The position numbers and the translations under genes were made by a program. A DNA stretch of 64,000 nt from UBA5859 sp041940025 (lineage in GTDB: Bacteria > Pseudomonadota > Gammaproteobacteria > UBA5859), in the NCBI GenBank assembly GCA_041940025.1, contig JBGTSY010000002.1, positions 124,001-188,000 on the forward strand. Direction: 5' to 3'. This document shows, piece by piece, positions 25,438 to 33,774 of this stretch (the stretch's first letter is position 1; every line of letters starts with the position of its first letter). A model generated the notes under the pieces. The model had not been told where the DNA came from. It saw nothing but the letters and a program-made list of their open reading frames with translations, and ran no database searches.

Positions 25438-26786
25438 GATGATTCGAGCCCCAGTTTTTTCATGCGGTAGCGCAATGAGCGCAGGGTCAGTCCCAATTCT
25501 TTTGCCGCAGCAGTGCGGTTCCATTTTGTCTCATTCAAGGCAAGCTCAAGGATTTCTTTTTCGATAGTAGCGAGATGGTGTTCTAAGTTGAAGTTGTCTC
25601 CTAGCTCGGGAGAGATCTCTGTTGGTGGGGCAGAAATCTTCTCTGCTGTTGGTGCAGAAAGTAAACCCAAATCTTCGATGCGAATGGTTTCTTGTTCACA
25701 TAAAGTCAAAGCTCGCTCTAGTATATTTTCTAGTTCACGCACATTCCCAGGAAACTCGTAAGTCGTCAGCGCCGCTAAGGCATCTGCGTCTATGGTTACA
25801 TGTGAATTTTGATGGTGTTGTTTCAGATAATTCTCTACCAGCAATGGAATGTCTTCTGGTCGATCACTTAACTTTGGAACGGGTAATTCAATCACATTGA
25901 TACGGTAATAGAGATCTTGTCTAAATTCCCCCTTATCTACCAGAACACTAAGTGGTTTGTGAGTGGCGCATAATATTCTCACGTCAATGGTCTCTTCCTG
26001 ATGGGAACCCACAGCCCGAACAGATTTTTCCTGAATGGCACGTAATAATTTCACCTGCATCTGCATGGGTAGATCCGCTATTTCATCTAAAAACAGCGTC
26101 CCGCCTTGTGCGGCACTAAAGAGACCTTTTTTATTTTGAGTGGCGCCGGTAAAACTGCCCTTGAGGTGTCCAAAGAATTCACTCTCCATTAATTCACTGG
26201 GAATGGCACCACAGTTAACAGGGACAAAAGGTTGTGCCTGCCGTGAACTGGAGTCATGGATGAGCCGCGCGACTCGCTCTTTGCCGACGCCGGAAGGGCC
26301 ACTGATATAGACAGGTGCTTGACCGCGTGCCACTTTTTGAATCATCTCTCGTACTTTAACAATTGCCTGTGACTCACCGATCAGATCCGTATCTACCTGC
26401 AATTGCGCGCTGGGGTGGTGCACTAACCGTAAGGCGTGCGTAATCAGATTTCTTAATACCACGATATCAACAGGCTTCGAGACAAAATCAAATGCGCCTG
26501 ACTTTAATGCGGTGACGGCAGATTCAGTATTGCCATGGGCCGTGATGACGGCTACCGGTGTGTGTGATGAAATCTTTTGCAGATATTGCACCAGTTCAAT
26601 TCCATTGCCGTCTGGTAACCGCATGTCAGTCAAGCAGAGATCAAATTGTTTCCGGTCACATATCGCTTTAGCTTCACTCACAGATTCTGCGGTGGTGGTG
26701 AGAATATCCATCTGCTCCAAGGTAATAGACAACAGCTCGGTGATGTCTGTTTCATCGTCTACTACTAACGCATGGGCTTTCCTCAT
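25434..26786 (-). CDS. pilR: Sigma-54-dependent response regulator PilR
   Basis: NtrC-family activator of type IV pilin transcription. Receiver domain (1 to about 120) with VVDDE, phospho-acceptor aspartate in CLTDMRLPDG and SKPVD; AAA+ domain with Walker A GPSGVGKE near 166 and the sigma-54 contact loop as GSFTGA; C-terminal Fis-type helix-turn-helix WNRTAAAKELGLTLRSLRYRMKKLG. 450 residues. Starts in an ATGA overlap with the pilS stop. Alternative identity as another NtrC-type regulator is unlikely given the PilS partner and pilin neighbours. Confidence 0.93.
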   Translation of the reverse strand: MRKAHALVVDDETDITELLSITLEQMDILTTTAESVSEAKAICDRKQFDLCLTDMRLPDGNGIELVQYLQKISSHTPVAVITAHGNTESAVTALKSGAFDFVSKPVDIVVLRNLITHALRLVHHPSAQLQVDTDLIGESQAIVKVREMIQKVARGQAPVYISGPSGVGKERVARLIHDSSSRQAQPFVPVNCGAIPSELMESEFFGHLKGSFTGATQNKKGLFSAAQGGTLFLDEIADLPMQMQVKLLRAIQEKSVRAVGSHQEETIDVRILCATHKPLSVLVDKGEFRQDLYYRINVIELPVPKLSDRPEDIPLLVENYLKQHHQNSHVTIDADALAALTTYEFPGNVRELENILERALTLCEQETIRIEDLGLLSAPTAEKISAPPTEISPELGDNFNLEHHLATIEKEILELALNETKWNRTAAAKELGLTLRSLRYRMKKLGLESS

Positions 26787-28444
26787 GAGTGTTCTCTATT
26801 GTTGACAGGTGCTTTAAAATAGATGCGAAAGCAGCTCCCTTTTTGTGGTAGAGAGAGATACTCCACCTGGGCCTGATTTGCTTCACAAAGTTGTTGCACC
26901 ATGTATAAGCCTAACCCCATGCCTTGATGTTTTGTGGTGTAGAAGGGCTCAAAAATGCGTTCCTGAATTTCTTCATCGATACCAGGCCCATTGTCTATGA
27001 TGTCTAATATGGGCGCGTTGAATTCCGTACCGATCCCACCGAGCAATTTTAGCTGGACTCCGTTGTTTTGTCCGTTGGTTTTCGAGTGGTGTATGGCGTT
27101 GTTAAATAGGTTGGCGAGCACTTGATGCAGTTGTACGACATCAAATTGAACCTGAGTATTCCGCGGTTTAATATTTAATTCTATGTGCAGATCCTCATTA
27201 GCATGTCTTTGTCTTAGTTCGTTAAGTGCATTTTCCAAAAAATTATAGAGATCAATTGACTCTGTTTTAACATGGTCCCTATTAGACAGATTCATCACAT
27301 TTTCGATGATTTGGTTGACTCGCTTGCTGTGCCTGATGATGATGTCTATCAACTTTGACTGCCGGTTATCTGTTGTTTCTTGTTCCCATAACAATTGGGC
27401 CGCATGAGAGATCGCACCCAGGGGGTTTCGAATTTCATGGGCGATACCTGCTGTCAACCCACCCAGAGAGGCCAACTTCATCTTTTGCGCCTGTTGTTTT
27501 AAACGAGAGCTGTCTTCCAGTAATATTAATACAGGCTCTGTTTTGGGATCACCGAGAGGGGAAAACCGGGGAGTCACCGTTTGGCCTCCAGGTGTAATAG
27601 TGAGATCTTCCGAGGGGAGTTCAGGATGACGACGCCACGCACTGTAGTTTTTGTAGAGGGCTTGACTAAGCTGCTCTAAATTGTGTGCGTCGAATTGCTG
27701 CGGATAGCCCAATAGGTGCCATGCCACTTCATTCATTAATTTAATTTGACCATCTGGTTGAGTGACCACGATACCCGAACTGAATCTTTGCACTATGTGA
27801 GAATTTAGCTGTTGCATTTCAGCGATGAATTCACTTTGCTCCCGCGCGACTGTTTCGCTCACTCTGAGACGATTCGATAATCTCCGGACTAGAAAGGCGC
27901 AGACGAAAAAAGCGATGCCCATCAATCCTGCCTGGGTGTATTGCGCACCCTGTTGGTCGGGATGCAACTGAAGTAAGATGATCAAACCCAATAAGCAAAT
28001 GGTTGCCAGCGCCGCGAAAGGGAAGGCGAGTTCGTTTAGTAGAATACTGCCACTTGCCACGGCCACTAAGATTAGTAACCCCAATCCGCTGGTTAGTCCT
28101 GCACTGGCGTAAATCATCAGGCTTAACGCTACAATATCTCCAGCGACGCCGAAAGCCACCTGATAGAAATAGCTCGGTTGACGGCGGAGAACGGCGATGA
28201 TGCCAAAACAACAGGCCAGCAGATGAACCAGCAGTATGGTGTGGAACAGCTGTGCATCTAGCGCTCCCAGAGGGGCACGCGCGGAAGTGAAATTGAACAG
28301 AATCAGTATCAAGCTGGTGAGAAACAGGCGGTAAAATGAGTAGACCTTAAGTGGCCCCCACTGCCATTCTTGCTGTTTGTCACCTTTTCTGTGGCTTGGA
28401 TCATGCAAGCCCAACACTACGAGATTGTTAGAATCCACCACCAT
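26783..28444 (-). CDS. pilS: Sensor histidine kinase PilS
   Basis: Membrane kinase partner of PilR. 553 residues; about six N-terminal helices (residues 30-190), a PAS domain (about 210-290, SSGIVVTQPDGQIKLMNEVAWHLLGY), the dimerisation box LTAGIAHEIRNPLGAISHAA near 330-350, and ATPase boxes NLFNNAIHHS, DNGPGIDEE and GMGLGLYMV. In P. aeruginosa PilS senses pilin in the membrane. ATG start; divergent from nadE. Confidence 0.93.
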   Translation of the reverse strand: MVVDSNNLVVLGLHDPSHRKGDKQQEWQWGPLKVYSFYRLFLTSLILILFNFTSARAPLGALDAQLFHTILLVHLLACCFGIIAVLRRQPSYFYQVAFGVAGDIVALSLMIYASAGLTSGLGLLILVAVASGSILLNELAFPFAALATICLLGLIILLQLHPDQQGAQYTQAGLMGIAFFVCAFLVRRLSNRLRVSETVAREQSEFIAEMQQLNSHIVQRFSSGIVVTQPDGQIKLMNEVAWHLLGYPQQFDAHNLEQLSQALYKNYSAWRRHPELPSEDLTITPGGQTVTPRFSPLGDPKTEPVLILLEDSSRLKQQAQKMKLASLGGLTAGIAHEIRNPLGAISHAAQLLWEQETTDNRQSKLIDIIIRHSKRVNQIIENVMNLSNRDHVKTESIDLYNFLENALNELRQRHANEDLHIELNIKPRNTQVQFDVVQLHQVLANLFNNAIHHSKTNGQNNGVQLKLLGGIGTEFNAPILDIIDNGPGIDEEIQERIFEPFYTTKHQGMGLGLYMVQQLCEANQAQVEYLSLPQKGSCFRIYFKAPVNNREHS

Positions 28445-28590
28445 TTGACGTTAACCGATTCATTTGATTCAGATCGCAATGAGTATTCGTAACCAATTTA
28501 TTAGTTGCGTATGATTGCGTTTTTTCAGGTCCTAATGCATATTTCGGCAGATTGGCGCAGTGGCATAGCTTTTCTAAGGATATAGATATC

Positions 28591-30222
28591 GTGAATGAAA
28601 TTGAGATCGTAATTGCTCAGTGCAATTTGCTGGTGGGGGACGTGCCTGGCAACCTATCGCACATGAACCAAATAATAGAAAAGATAAGGGATAACAGACG
28701 CCCACAAATAGTCGTCTTTCCGGAGTTGGCGCTCTGTGGATATCCTCCGGAAGATCTTATTATGCGCCAGGACTTTCTCCAGCAGGTGGCCAGCGCCTTA
28801 GAGAAATTAGCCAAGCGCCATAGCGATCTGGTGCTGATAGTGGGGTATGTGGAAGGCTCGGGCGATCACAGATATAACAGTGCCGCAGTGCTTTATGGTG
28901 GAAAAATAATTGCCAATTATCGGAAGCAGCAGTTACCCAACTATCGACTATTCGATGAGAAACGCTATTTTACCGCCGGGCAGGGGGCCGTGGTTTTTGA
29001 ATTTCAGAAGCTGCACTTTGCACTCACCATTTGCGAGGACATTTGGTCACCTCAGCCGGTGCAGGAGGCTAAAACAGCTGGTGCGGATTTGATTCTCTGC
29101 CTCAATGCATCGCCATTTCATGCTGAGAAAAGTCTCTTGCGAGAGTCAGAGCTTAAAAAACGTGTGGCGGAAACTGGATTGCCGATTGTGTATTGCAACT
29201 TGGTGGGTGCGCAGGATGAGTTCGTTTTCGACGGAGCCAGTTTTGCTGTTGACACTGGGGGCGTGGTGGTGGCTCGGGCACCCCTATGCAAAGAAGTAGA
29301 GTTGACACTTCTTTTCAGTCAGCAGAAAAAGTTGTCGGTGGAAAGCGGAACCATTGCAGCTTGGCCAGCTCGATTGGAGTCCATCTATAGCGTCTTGGTG
29401 CTTGCGGTGCGGGACTATGTAGTGAAAAACGGTTTCCCTGGGGTAGTCGTCGGTTTATCTGGGGGCATCGATTCCGCGTTGACCCTGGCTATTGCCGTCG
29501 ATGCCTTAGGAGCGGAAAAAGTCACGGCTGTCTCCATGCCGTCCAGGTACACGGCTGATATGAGTGTGGAAGATGCACGACTGGAGGCGGAGAGTTTAGG
29601 CGTTCGATTCGAAGTCATTGCCATTGAAAACATATATAAAAGCTACCTTGAGTCTTTGCAGTCATTGTTTGCGGGTATGCCCGTGGACACGACTGAACAG
29701 AACTTGCAGGCCAGATGTCGAGGTAACTTGTTGATGGCGATTGCAAATAAACAGGGCACCATGGTGTTGACCACCAGCAACAAAAGTGAAACGGCGGTGG
29801 GTTATGCAACCTTATATGGTGATATGGCTGGTGGCTACGCAGTACTGAAGGATGTGCCCAAACAGCTGGTGTACGAACTCAGTCACTATCGAAATCAAGT
29901 GAGTCAGGTGATCCCAAATAGAGTATTAGAACGGCCGCCCACTGCCGAATTAGCGCCGGATCAGAAAGATGCGGATACGCTACCTGAATATAATGTATTG
30001 GATGATATTGTTGCCCGATATGTTGAAGGGGACGAATCTTTCGATGACATAGTGGCCGCCGGTTATCGGCCAGATGAAGTGGAGCGCATATTGCGGCTGA
30101 TTAATCGTAATGAATACAAACGATACCAGGCTCCTCCGGGACCCCGTATCAGCCGACGGGCTTTTGGTCGGGATCGTCGTTTCCCGTTAACTTCGGGATT
30201 TTCAAGCCGAGCTAAGATTTAA
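28591..30222 (+). CDS. nadE: Glutamine-dependent NAD+ synthetase
   Basis: Final step of NAD synthesis, converting nicotinate adenine dinucleotide with glutamine nitrogen. The N-terminal nitrilase-type glutaminase domain (1 to about 255) has the Glu (FPELALCGYPPEDL), Lys and Cys (LTICEDIWSP) triad; the C-terminal synthetase domain has the PP-loop GLSGGIDSALTLAI and TSNKSE. GTG at 28591 with AAGGA ten bases upstream gives about 543 residues; the frame is open upstream from 28552 but lacks a ribosome site. Tail overlaps bamD by 11 bases, convergent. Confidence 0.95.
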   Translation: MNEIEIVIAQCNLLVGDVPGNLSHMNQIIEKIRDNRRPQIVVFPELALCGYPPEDLIMRQDFLQQVASALEKLAKRHSDLVLIVGYVEGSGDHRYNSAAVLYGGKIIANYRKQQLPNYRLFDEKRYFTAGQGAVVFEFQKLHFALTICEDIWSPQPVQEAKTAGADLILCLNASPFHAEKSLLRESELKKRVAETGLPIVYCNLVGAQDEFVFDGASFAVDTGGVVVARAPLCKEVELTLLFSQQKKLSVESGTIAAWPARLESIYSVLVLAVRDYVVKNGFPGVVVGLSGGIDSALTLAIAVDALGAEKVTAVSMPSRYTADMSVEDARLEAESLGVRFEVIAIENIYKSYLESLQSLFAGMPVDTTEQNLQARCRGNLLMAIANKQGTMVLTTSNKSETAVGYATLYGDMAGGYAVLKDVPKQLVYELSHYRNQVSQVIPNRVLERPPTAELAPDQKDADTLPEYNVLDDIVARYVEGDESFDDIVAAGYRPDEVERILRLINRNEYKRYQAPPGPRISRRAFGRDRRFPLTSGFSSRAKI

Positions 30223-31063
30223 GGCGCGGTGCCTTGGTCAGCACATTCGATCCCAGGCCCAGAGTGATGGATGAGCCCTCTGGCAACTGATATTTTTTTT
30301 GTAGTTCCCTAATTTCTGGCCTATCGGGATGGTTAAGTAGCAAAACTCGGTAGGCATCGAAGGCCAAATCCGAGCGGTCAATAGCCATATAGGATTCAAT
30401 CATTATGGCTAAAGCGTCTGGTACGGCACTGGTACCTGGGAAATTGTGTAACACATAATCGGCACGATTGATAGCAGCAATATAAGCGCCTCGTTTATGA
30501 TAATAACGGGCTGCGTGAATTTCATTTTTAGATAGATTGTCACGCAAGTAGATCATGCGCTTACGTGCGTCAGGTGCGTATCGACTGTTGGGAAAGCGCT
30601 GTACAAGCATAGAAAAATCTTGGAATGACTGGTTCGCTGCGCCCGCATCTCGTTCCGATGGATCAACAGGCAAATAGCGACTAATAGAGGTAATACCCTG
30701 ATCGAAGTTGGCTAAGCCTCGCATATAGTAGGCATAATCCACATGGGAGTGGCGCGGGTGCAATTTAATGAATCTATTGGCTGCGGCGATGGTGGAAAGT
30801 GGATCATCGAACTTATAATAGGCATAGATAAGATCCAATCCGGCTTGTTGGGCGTAAGGTCCAAATGGGTATTTGGCCTCTAAAAGTTCATATTGTTCAA
30901 CCGCAGTACCGAAATTACCTGAGTCCAAGGCAGTTCGGGCTTTAGAAAAATAATCTTCGACCGGTAGTTCTGGTTCCTCTTTATCTTTACCGGCGCACCC
31001 TGTCAGTAAAATAGTGACAAATAACAGAAGAGAATAAAGTTGTGGCAAAAATTTATCATTCAT
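30212..31063 (-). CDS. bamD: Outer-membrane assembly lipoprotein BamD
   Basis: Essential lipoprotein of the Bam complex that inserts beta-barrel proteins. Lipoprotein signal with lipobox LTGC (Cys at about 23), then tetratricopeptide-like repeats: YFSKARTALDSGNFGTAVEQYELLEAKYPFGPYAQQAGLDLIYAYYK and QDFSMLVQRFPNSRYAPDARKRMIYLRD. 283 residues, normal. Divergent from rluD with a 63-base gap. The comL-rluD pairing is conserved in gammaproteobacteria. Confidence 0.96.
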   Translation of the reverse strand: MNDKFLPQLYSLLLFVTILLTGCAGKDKEEPELPVEDYFSKARTALDSGNFGTAVEQYELLEAKYPFGPYAQQAGLDLIYAYYKFDDPLSTIAAANRFIKLHPRHSHVDYAYYMRGLANFDQGITSISRYLPVDPSERDAGAANQSFQDFSMLVQRFPNSRYAPDARKRMIYLRDNLSKNEIHAARYYHKRGAYIAAINRADYVLHNFPGTSAVPDALAIMIESYMAIDRSDLAFDAYRVLLLNHPDRPEIRELQKKYQLPEGSSITLGLGSNVLTKAPRLKS

Positions 31064-31126
31064 CCACTAAGGGTACTGAATTTTTAATTTAATTCAACGA
31101 GAAATTGCATCACAATCGATCACAAG

Positions 31127-32089
31127 ATGAAACAGTCTATCGAACAAAATGTAGAGATCCCGATGGAGATGTCAGGTCAACGGCTCGATGTGGTATTAGC
31201 GCGGCTGCTTCCCCAGTACTCCCGCGCTCGACTACAACAGTGGGTCAGGTTATCGCAGGTCACCGTCAATGGGATTCCGGCATCAAACAAATCGAAGGTT
31301 CAGGGCGGTGAACAGGTAGAGATCCGGGCCACGTTACAGAACGAGATACCGTGGCGGGGACGTGATATCAGTTTTGATCTTATCTACGAAGATGAAGACA
31401 TATTGGTAGTCAATAAAGAGCCGGGACAAGTGGTACATCCTGCGGCAGGACACCATGAGGATACCTTAGTTAATGCTTTGTTGAATTCATATCCCCAACT
31501 ATCCAAAGTGCCCCGAGCCGGTATTGTCCATCGCTTGGATAAGGATACTTCAGGATTGTTGGTGGTGGCGAAGCATCTACAGTCACACACTTCATTGGTG
31601 GAACAGTTGCAGGCCAGATCGGTTCATCGCGAGTATTACGCTTTAGTCAATGGGGTATTGGTAGCGGGGGGAACTGTGGATGCACCCATTGGTCGCCATC
31701 CCAAACAGCGTAAAAAAATGGCGGTGCACATGAGCGGAAAAGAGTCCATCACCCATTACAGAATCGCACAAAGATTTCGCATTCACACCTTGCTGAAGGT
31801 GAAGCTAGAGACGGGAAGAACCCATCAGATCAGAGTGCACTTAGCACATGTGCGTTTTCCACTTGTGGGAGATCCTGTATATGGTCAGCGCCTAGTGTTA
31901 CCCCCTCAAGCCAGTGACGATCTGGTGCATCAACTCAGGGAGTTCAAACGTCAGGCCTTACACGCATTTCATTTACAGTTAAGACACCCTGTCTCCTCTA
32001 AGCCCATGAGGTGGGAGATACCCATGGCGGTGGATATGCAAAGTTTACTGAAAGCGCTGGATAGCGATAATCAGAGAAACATGGAATGA
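31127..32089 (+). CDS. rluD: 23S rRNA pseudouridine synthase RluD
   Basis: Makes the conserved pseudouridines of 23S rRNA helix 69. N-terminal S4 domain (about 15-75, SGQRLDVVLARLLPQYSRARLQQWV) and RluA-type catalytic domain with the active aspartate in HRLDKDTSGLLVVAK near 140. 320 residues. The ATG lacks an obvious ribosome site, but its N terminus fits the length of E. coli RluD. Its TGA overlaps the pgeF ATG (ATGA). Confidence 0.95.
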   Translation: MKQSIEQNVEIPMEMSGQRLDVVLARLLPQYSRARLQQWVRLSQVTVNGIPASNKSKVQGGEQVEIRATLQNEIPWRGRDISFDLIYEDEDILVVNKEPGQVVHPAAGHHEDTLVNALLNSYPQLSKVPRAGIVHRLDKDTSGLLVVAKHLQSHTSLVEQLQARSVHREYYALVNGVLVAGGTVDAPIGRHPKQRKKMAVHMSGKESITHYRIAQRFRIHTLLKVKLETGRTHQIRVHLAHVRFPLVGDPVYGQRLVLPPQASDDLVHQLREFKRQALHAFHLQLRHPVSSKPMRWEIPMAVDMQSLLKALDSDNQRNME

Positions 32090-32805
32090 AGCTGATCCTA
32101 CCCGATTGGCCCGCATCACCAAGGGTACATGCGTTGAGTAGTTGTCGTATAGGCGGTCACTCCCAACCACCCTATAGCAGTTTGAATTTGAGTGATGCAG
32201 TGGGTGACGATGCCGTTTCAGTGCGTATCAACCGGGAACAGCTAGCGAAATACAGCGGCATGCCGCAAATGCCGCGATGGCTGAATCAGGTTCATGGCAC
32301 CACTGTCGTGGCTGCGGATTCGTTGCTGCAAGAAGCAGACGGGAGCATTGCCGCCACTCGAGGTCAAGTATGCGCTGTGTTAACAGCAGATTGTTTGCCC
32401 GTGCTGTTCTGTGATCAGTCGGCGACTCGGGTCGCCGCCGTACACGCAGGTTGGCGCGGGCTAGCGGGTGGAATTTTGTCAGCCGCGGTTAGGCTTCTTA
32501 GGGTTAGGCCTGCTTCCCTATTGGCTTGGTTCGGACCCGCAATCGGTCCGCAGGCATTTGAAGTGGGCGCGGAAGTTTACCAAAAATTTCTCGCAGTACA
32601 TCAGGACTATGGCGCAGCCTTTCAGGGTCAGGGGGAGAAATATTTGGCGAATATCTACCAGATTGCGCGCATACAGTTGGCCCAGGCAGGCGTGGAACAG
32701 GTGTATGGTGGAGATTATTGTACGTATCAACAACAGACCCTCTTCTACTCCTATCGAAGAGACACTCAAACTGGACGCATGGGTAGCTTTATCTGGTTAG
32801 ATTGA
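32086..32805 (+). CDS. pgeF: Peptidoglycan editing factor/purine nucleoside phosphorylase YfiH
   Basis: Laccase-domain (DUF152) protein of 239 residues. Metal/active-site residues appear in QVHGTTVV, LTADCLPVLFCD and HAGWRGLAGG. Family members have been assigned purine nucleoside phosphorylase activity and, in E. coli, a role in correcting peptidoglycan precursor composition. Translationally coupled to rluD, the conserved arrangement ahead of clpB. Confidence 0.92.
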   Translation: MKLILPDWPASPRVHALSSCRIGGHSQPPYSSLNLSDAVGDDAVSVRINREQLAKYSGMPQMPRWLNQVHGTTVVAADSLLQEADGSIAATRGQVCAVLTADCLPVLFCDQSATRVAAVHAGWRGLAGGILSAAVRLLRVRPASLLAWFGPAIGPQAFEVGAEVYQKFLAVHQDYGAAFQGQGEKYLANIYQIARIQLAQAGVEQVYGGDYCTYQQQTLFYSYRRDTQTGRMGSFIWLD

Positions 32806-32870
32806 TTCGGTTGTTTTAACGAGTAGAATGAACAACCTTTGCGCATTCGCCGCGACTAAGGATTTTTTAA

Positions 32871-33653
32871 GTGTTGTTATTTTGGATTGTTTTATTTTCT
32901 CTATTTGGTGGCGTTTTGAGTGTCACTGCGGCCGGCGGTTATTTGCTTTTTTCGGCAGAAGTGCGCAATAAAACCATTGAACATTTAATCAGCTATGCCG
33001 TTGGCGCACTACTTGGTGTGAGTTTTATCGCTCTCTTACCCCATGCATTTGATTCCAGCCACACTGAAGTGAGTTCACTGCACATTTCGGTGACTGTGTT
33101 AGCGGGCATTTTTATTTTTTTTATTCTGGAAAAGATGGTGTTATGGCGCCACCACCACCATCATCATGGTGATGGTGAGGACGAACAGTTGGCGCGACAT
33201 CGGCAGAAGAGTTCTGGCGTCCTCATTCTTTTGGGTGACAGCATCCACAATGGTGTAGACGGCATTTTAATCGCTGCCGCGTTTTTAACAGATTTTGATC
33301 TGGGCGTATTGACCGCCCTAGCGGTGGCCACTCATGAAATCCCACAAGAATTAGGTGATTTTGCAATTCTGTTAGCAGGTGGAATGAACCGCTCAAAAGC
33401 GTTAGTACTCAATCTGCTGGTGAGTTTAACCACAGTAGTGGGCGCAGTGGTGGGGTATTTCGCCTTAGAAATGAGCCACTCTTTATTACCCTATTTATTA
33501 GCCTTGGCCGCAGCCAGTTTTATCTATATAGCTGTGGCGGACTTATTGCCTAATCTTAACCGCAAAATAAAAATTGTGGACACTCTGTCTCAATTGGGGC
33601 TGATGGGATCAGGCGTGGCCACTATTTGGTTGCTTGAGCATTCGCTTCATTAG
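32871..33653 (+). CDS. ZIP-family divalent metal transporter
   Basis: Inner-membrane importer of zinc or related metals. 260 residues and about eight helices with the binuclear metal site in helices 4 and 5: DSIHNGVDGILIAAAF and ATHEIPQELGDFAIL. A cytoplasmic loop contains a six-histidine run (RHHHHHHGDGEDE near residue 98) expected to bind metal. GTG start with AAGGA eight bases upstream. Inserted between pgeF and clpB, which are adjacent in Pseudomonas. Exact metal not determinable. Confidence 0.92.
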   Translation: MLLFWIVLFSLFGGVLSVTAAGGYLLFSAEVRNKTIEHLISYAVGALLGVSFIALLPHAFDSSHTEVSSLHISVTVLAGIFIFFILEKMVLWRHHHHHHGDGEDEQLARHRQKSSGVLILLGDSIHNGVDGILIAAAFLTDFDLGVLTALAVATHEIPQELGDFAILLAGGMNRSKALVLNLLVSLTTVVGAVVGYFALEMSHSLLPYLLALAAASFIYIAVADLLPNLNRKIKIVDTLSQLGLMGSGVATIWLLEHSLH

Positions 33654-33696
33654 CAGGTGGAGTGCCTGGTGTAAGCGCAAGATTTGAGCTAGATCA

Positions 33697-33724
33697 CTTG
33701 AAGAATAGCAGTTCACCGCCATAT
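33697..33724 (+). promoter_or_regulatory. Heat-shock (sigma-32) promoter of clpB
   Basis: CTTGAA at 33697-33702, 14 bases, then CGCCATAT at 33717-33724, one base from the -10 consensus CCCCATNT. It lies 50 bases before the clpB ATG. ClpB is a classical sigma-32 target, so function and sequence agree. Confidence 0.75.
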
Positions 33725-33774
33725 TCAACAAATGTTGGATCTAGTCTAACTAATTTGCGCAGCAGGGGAACAGG

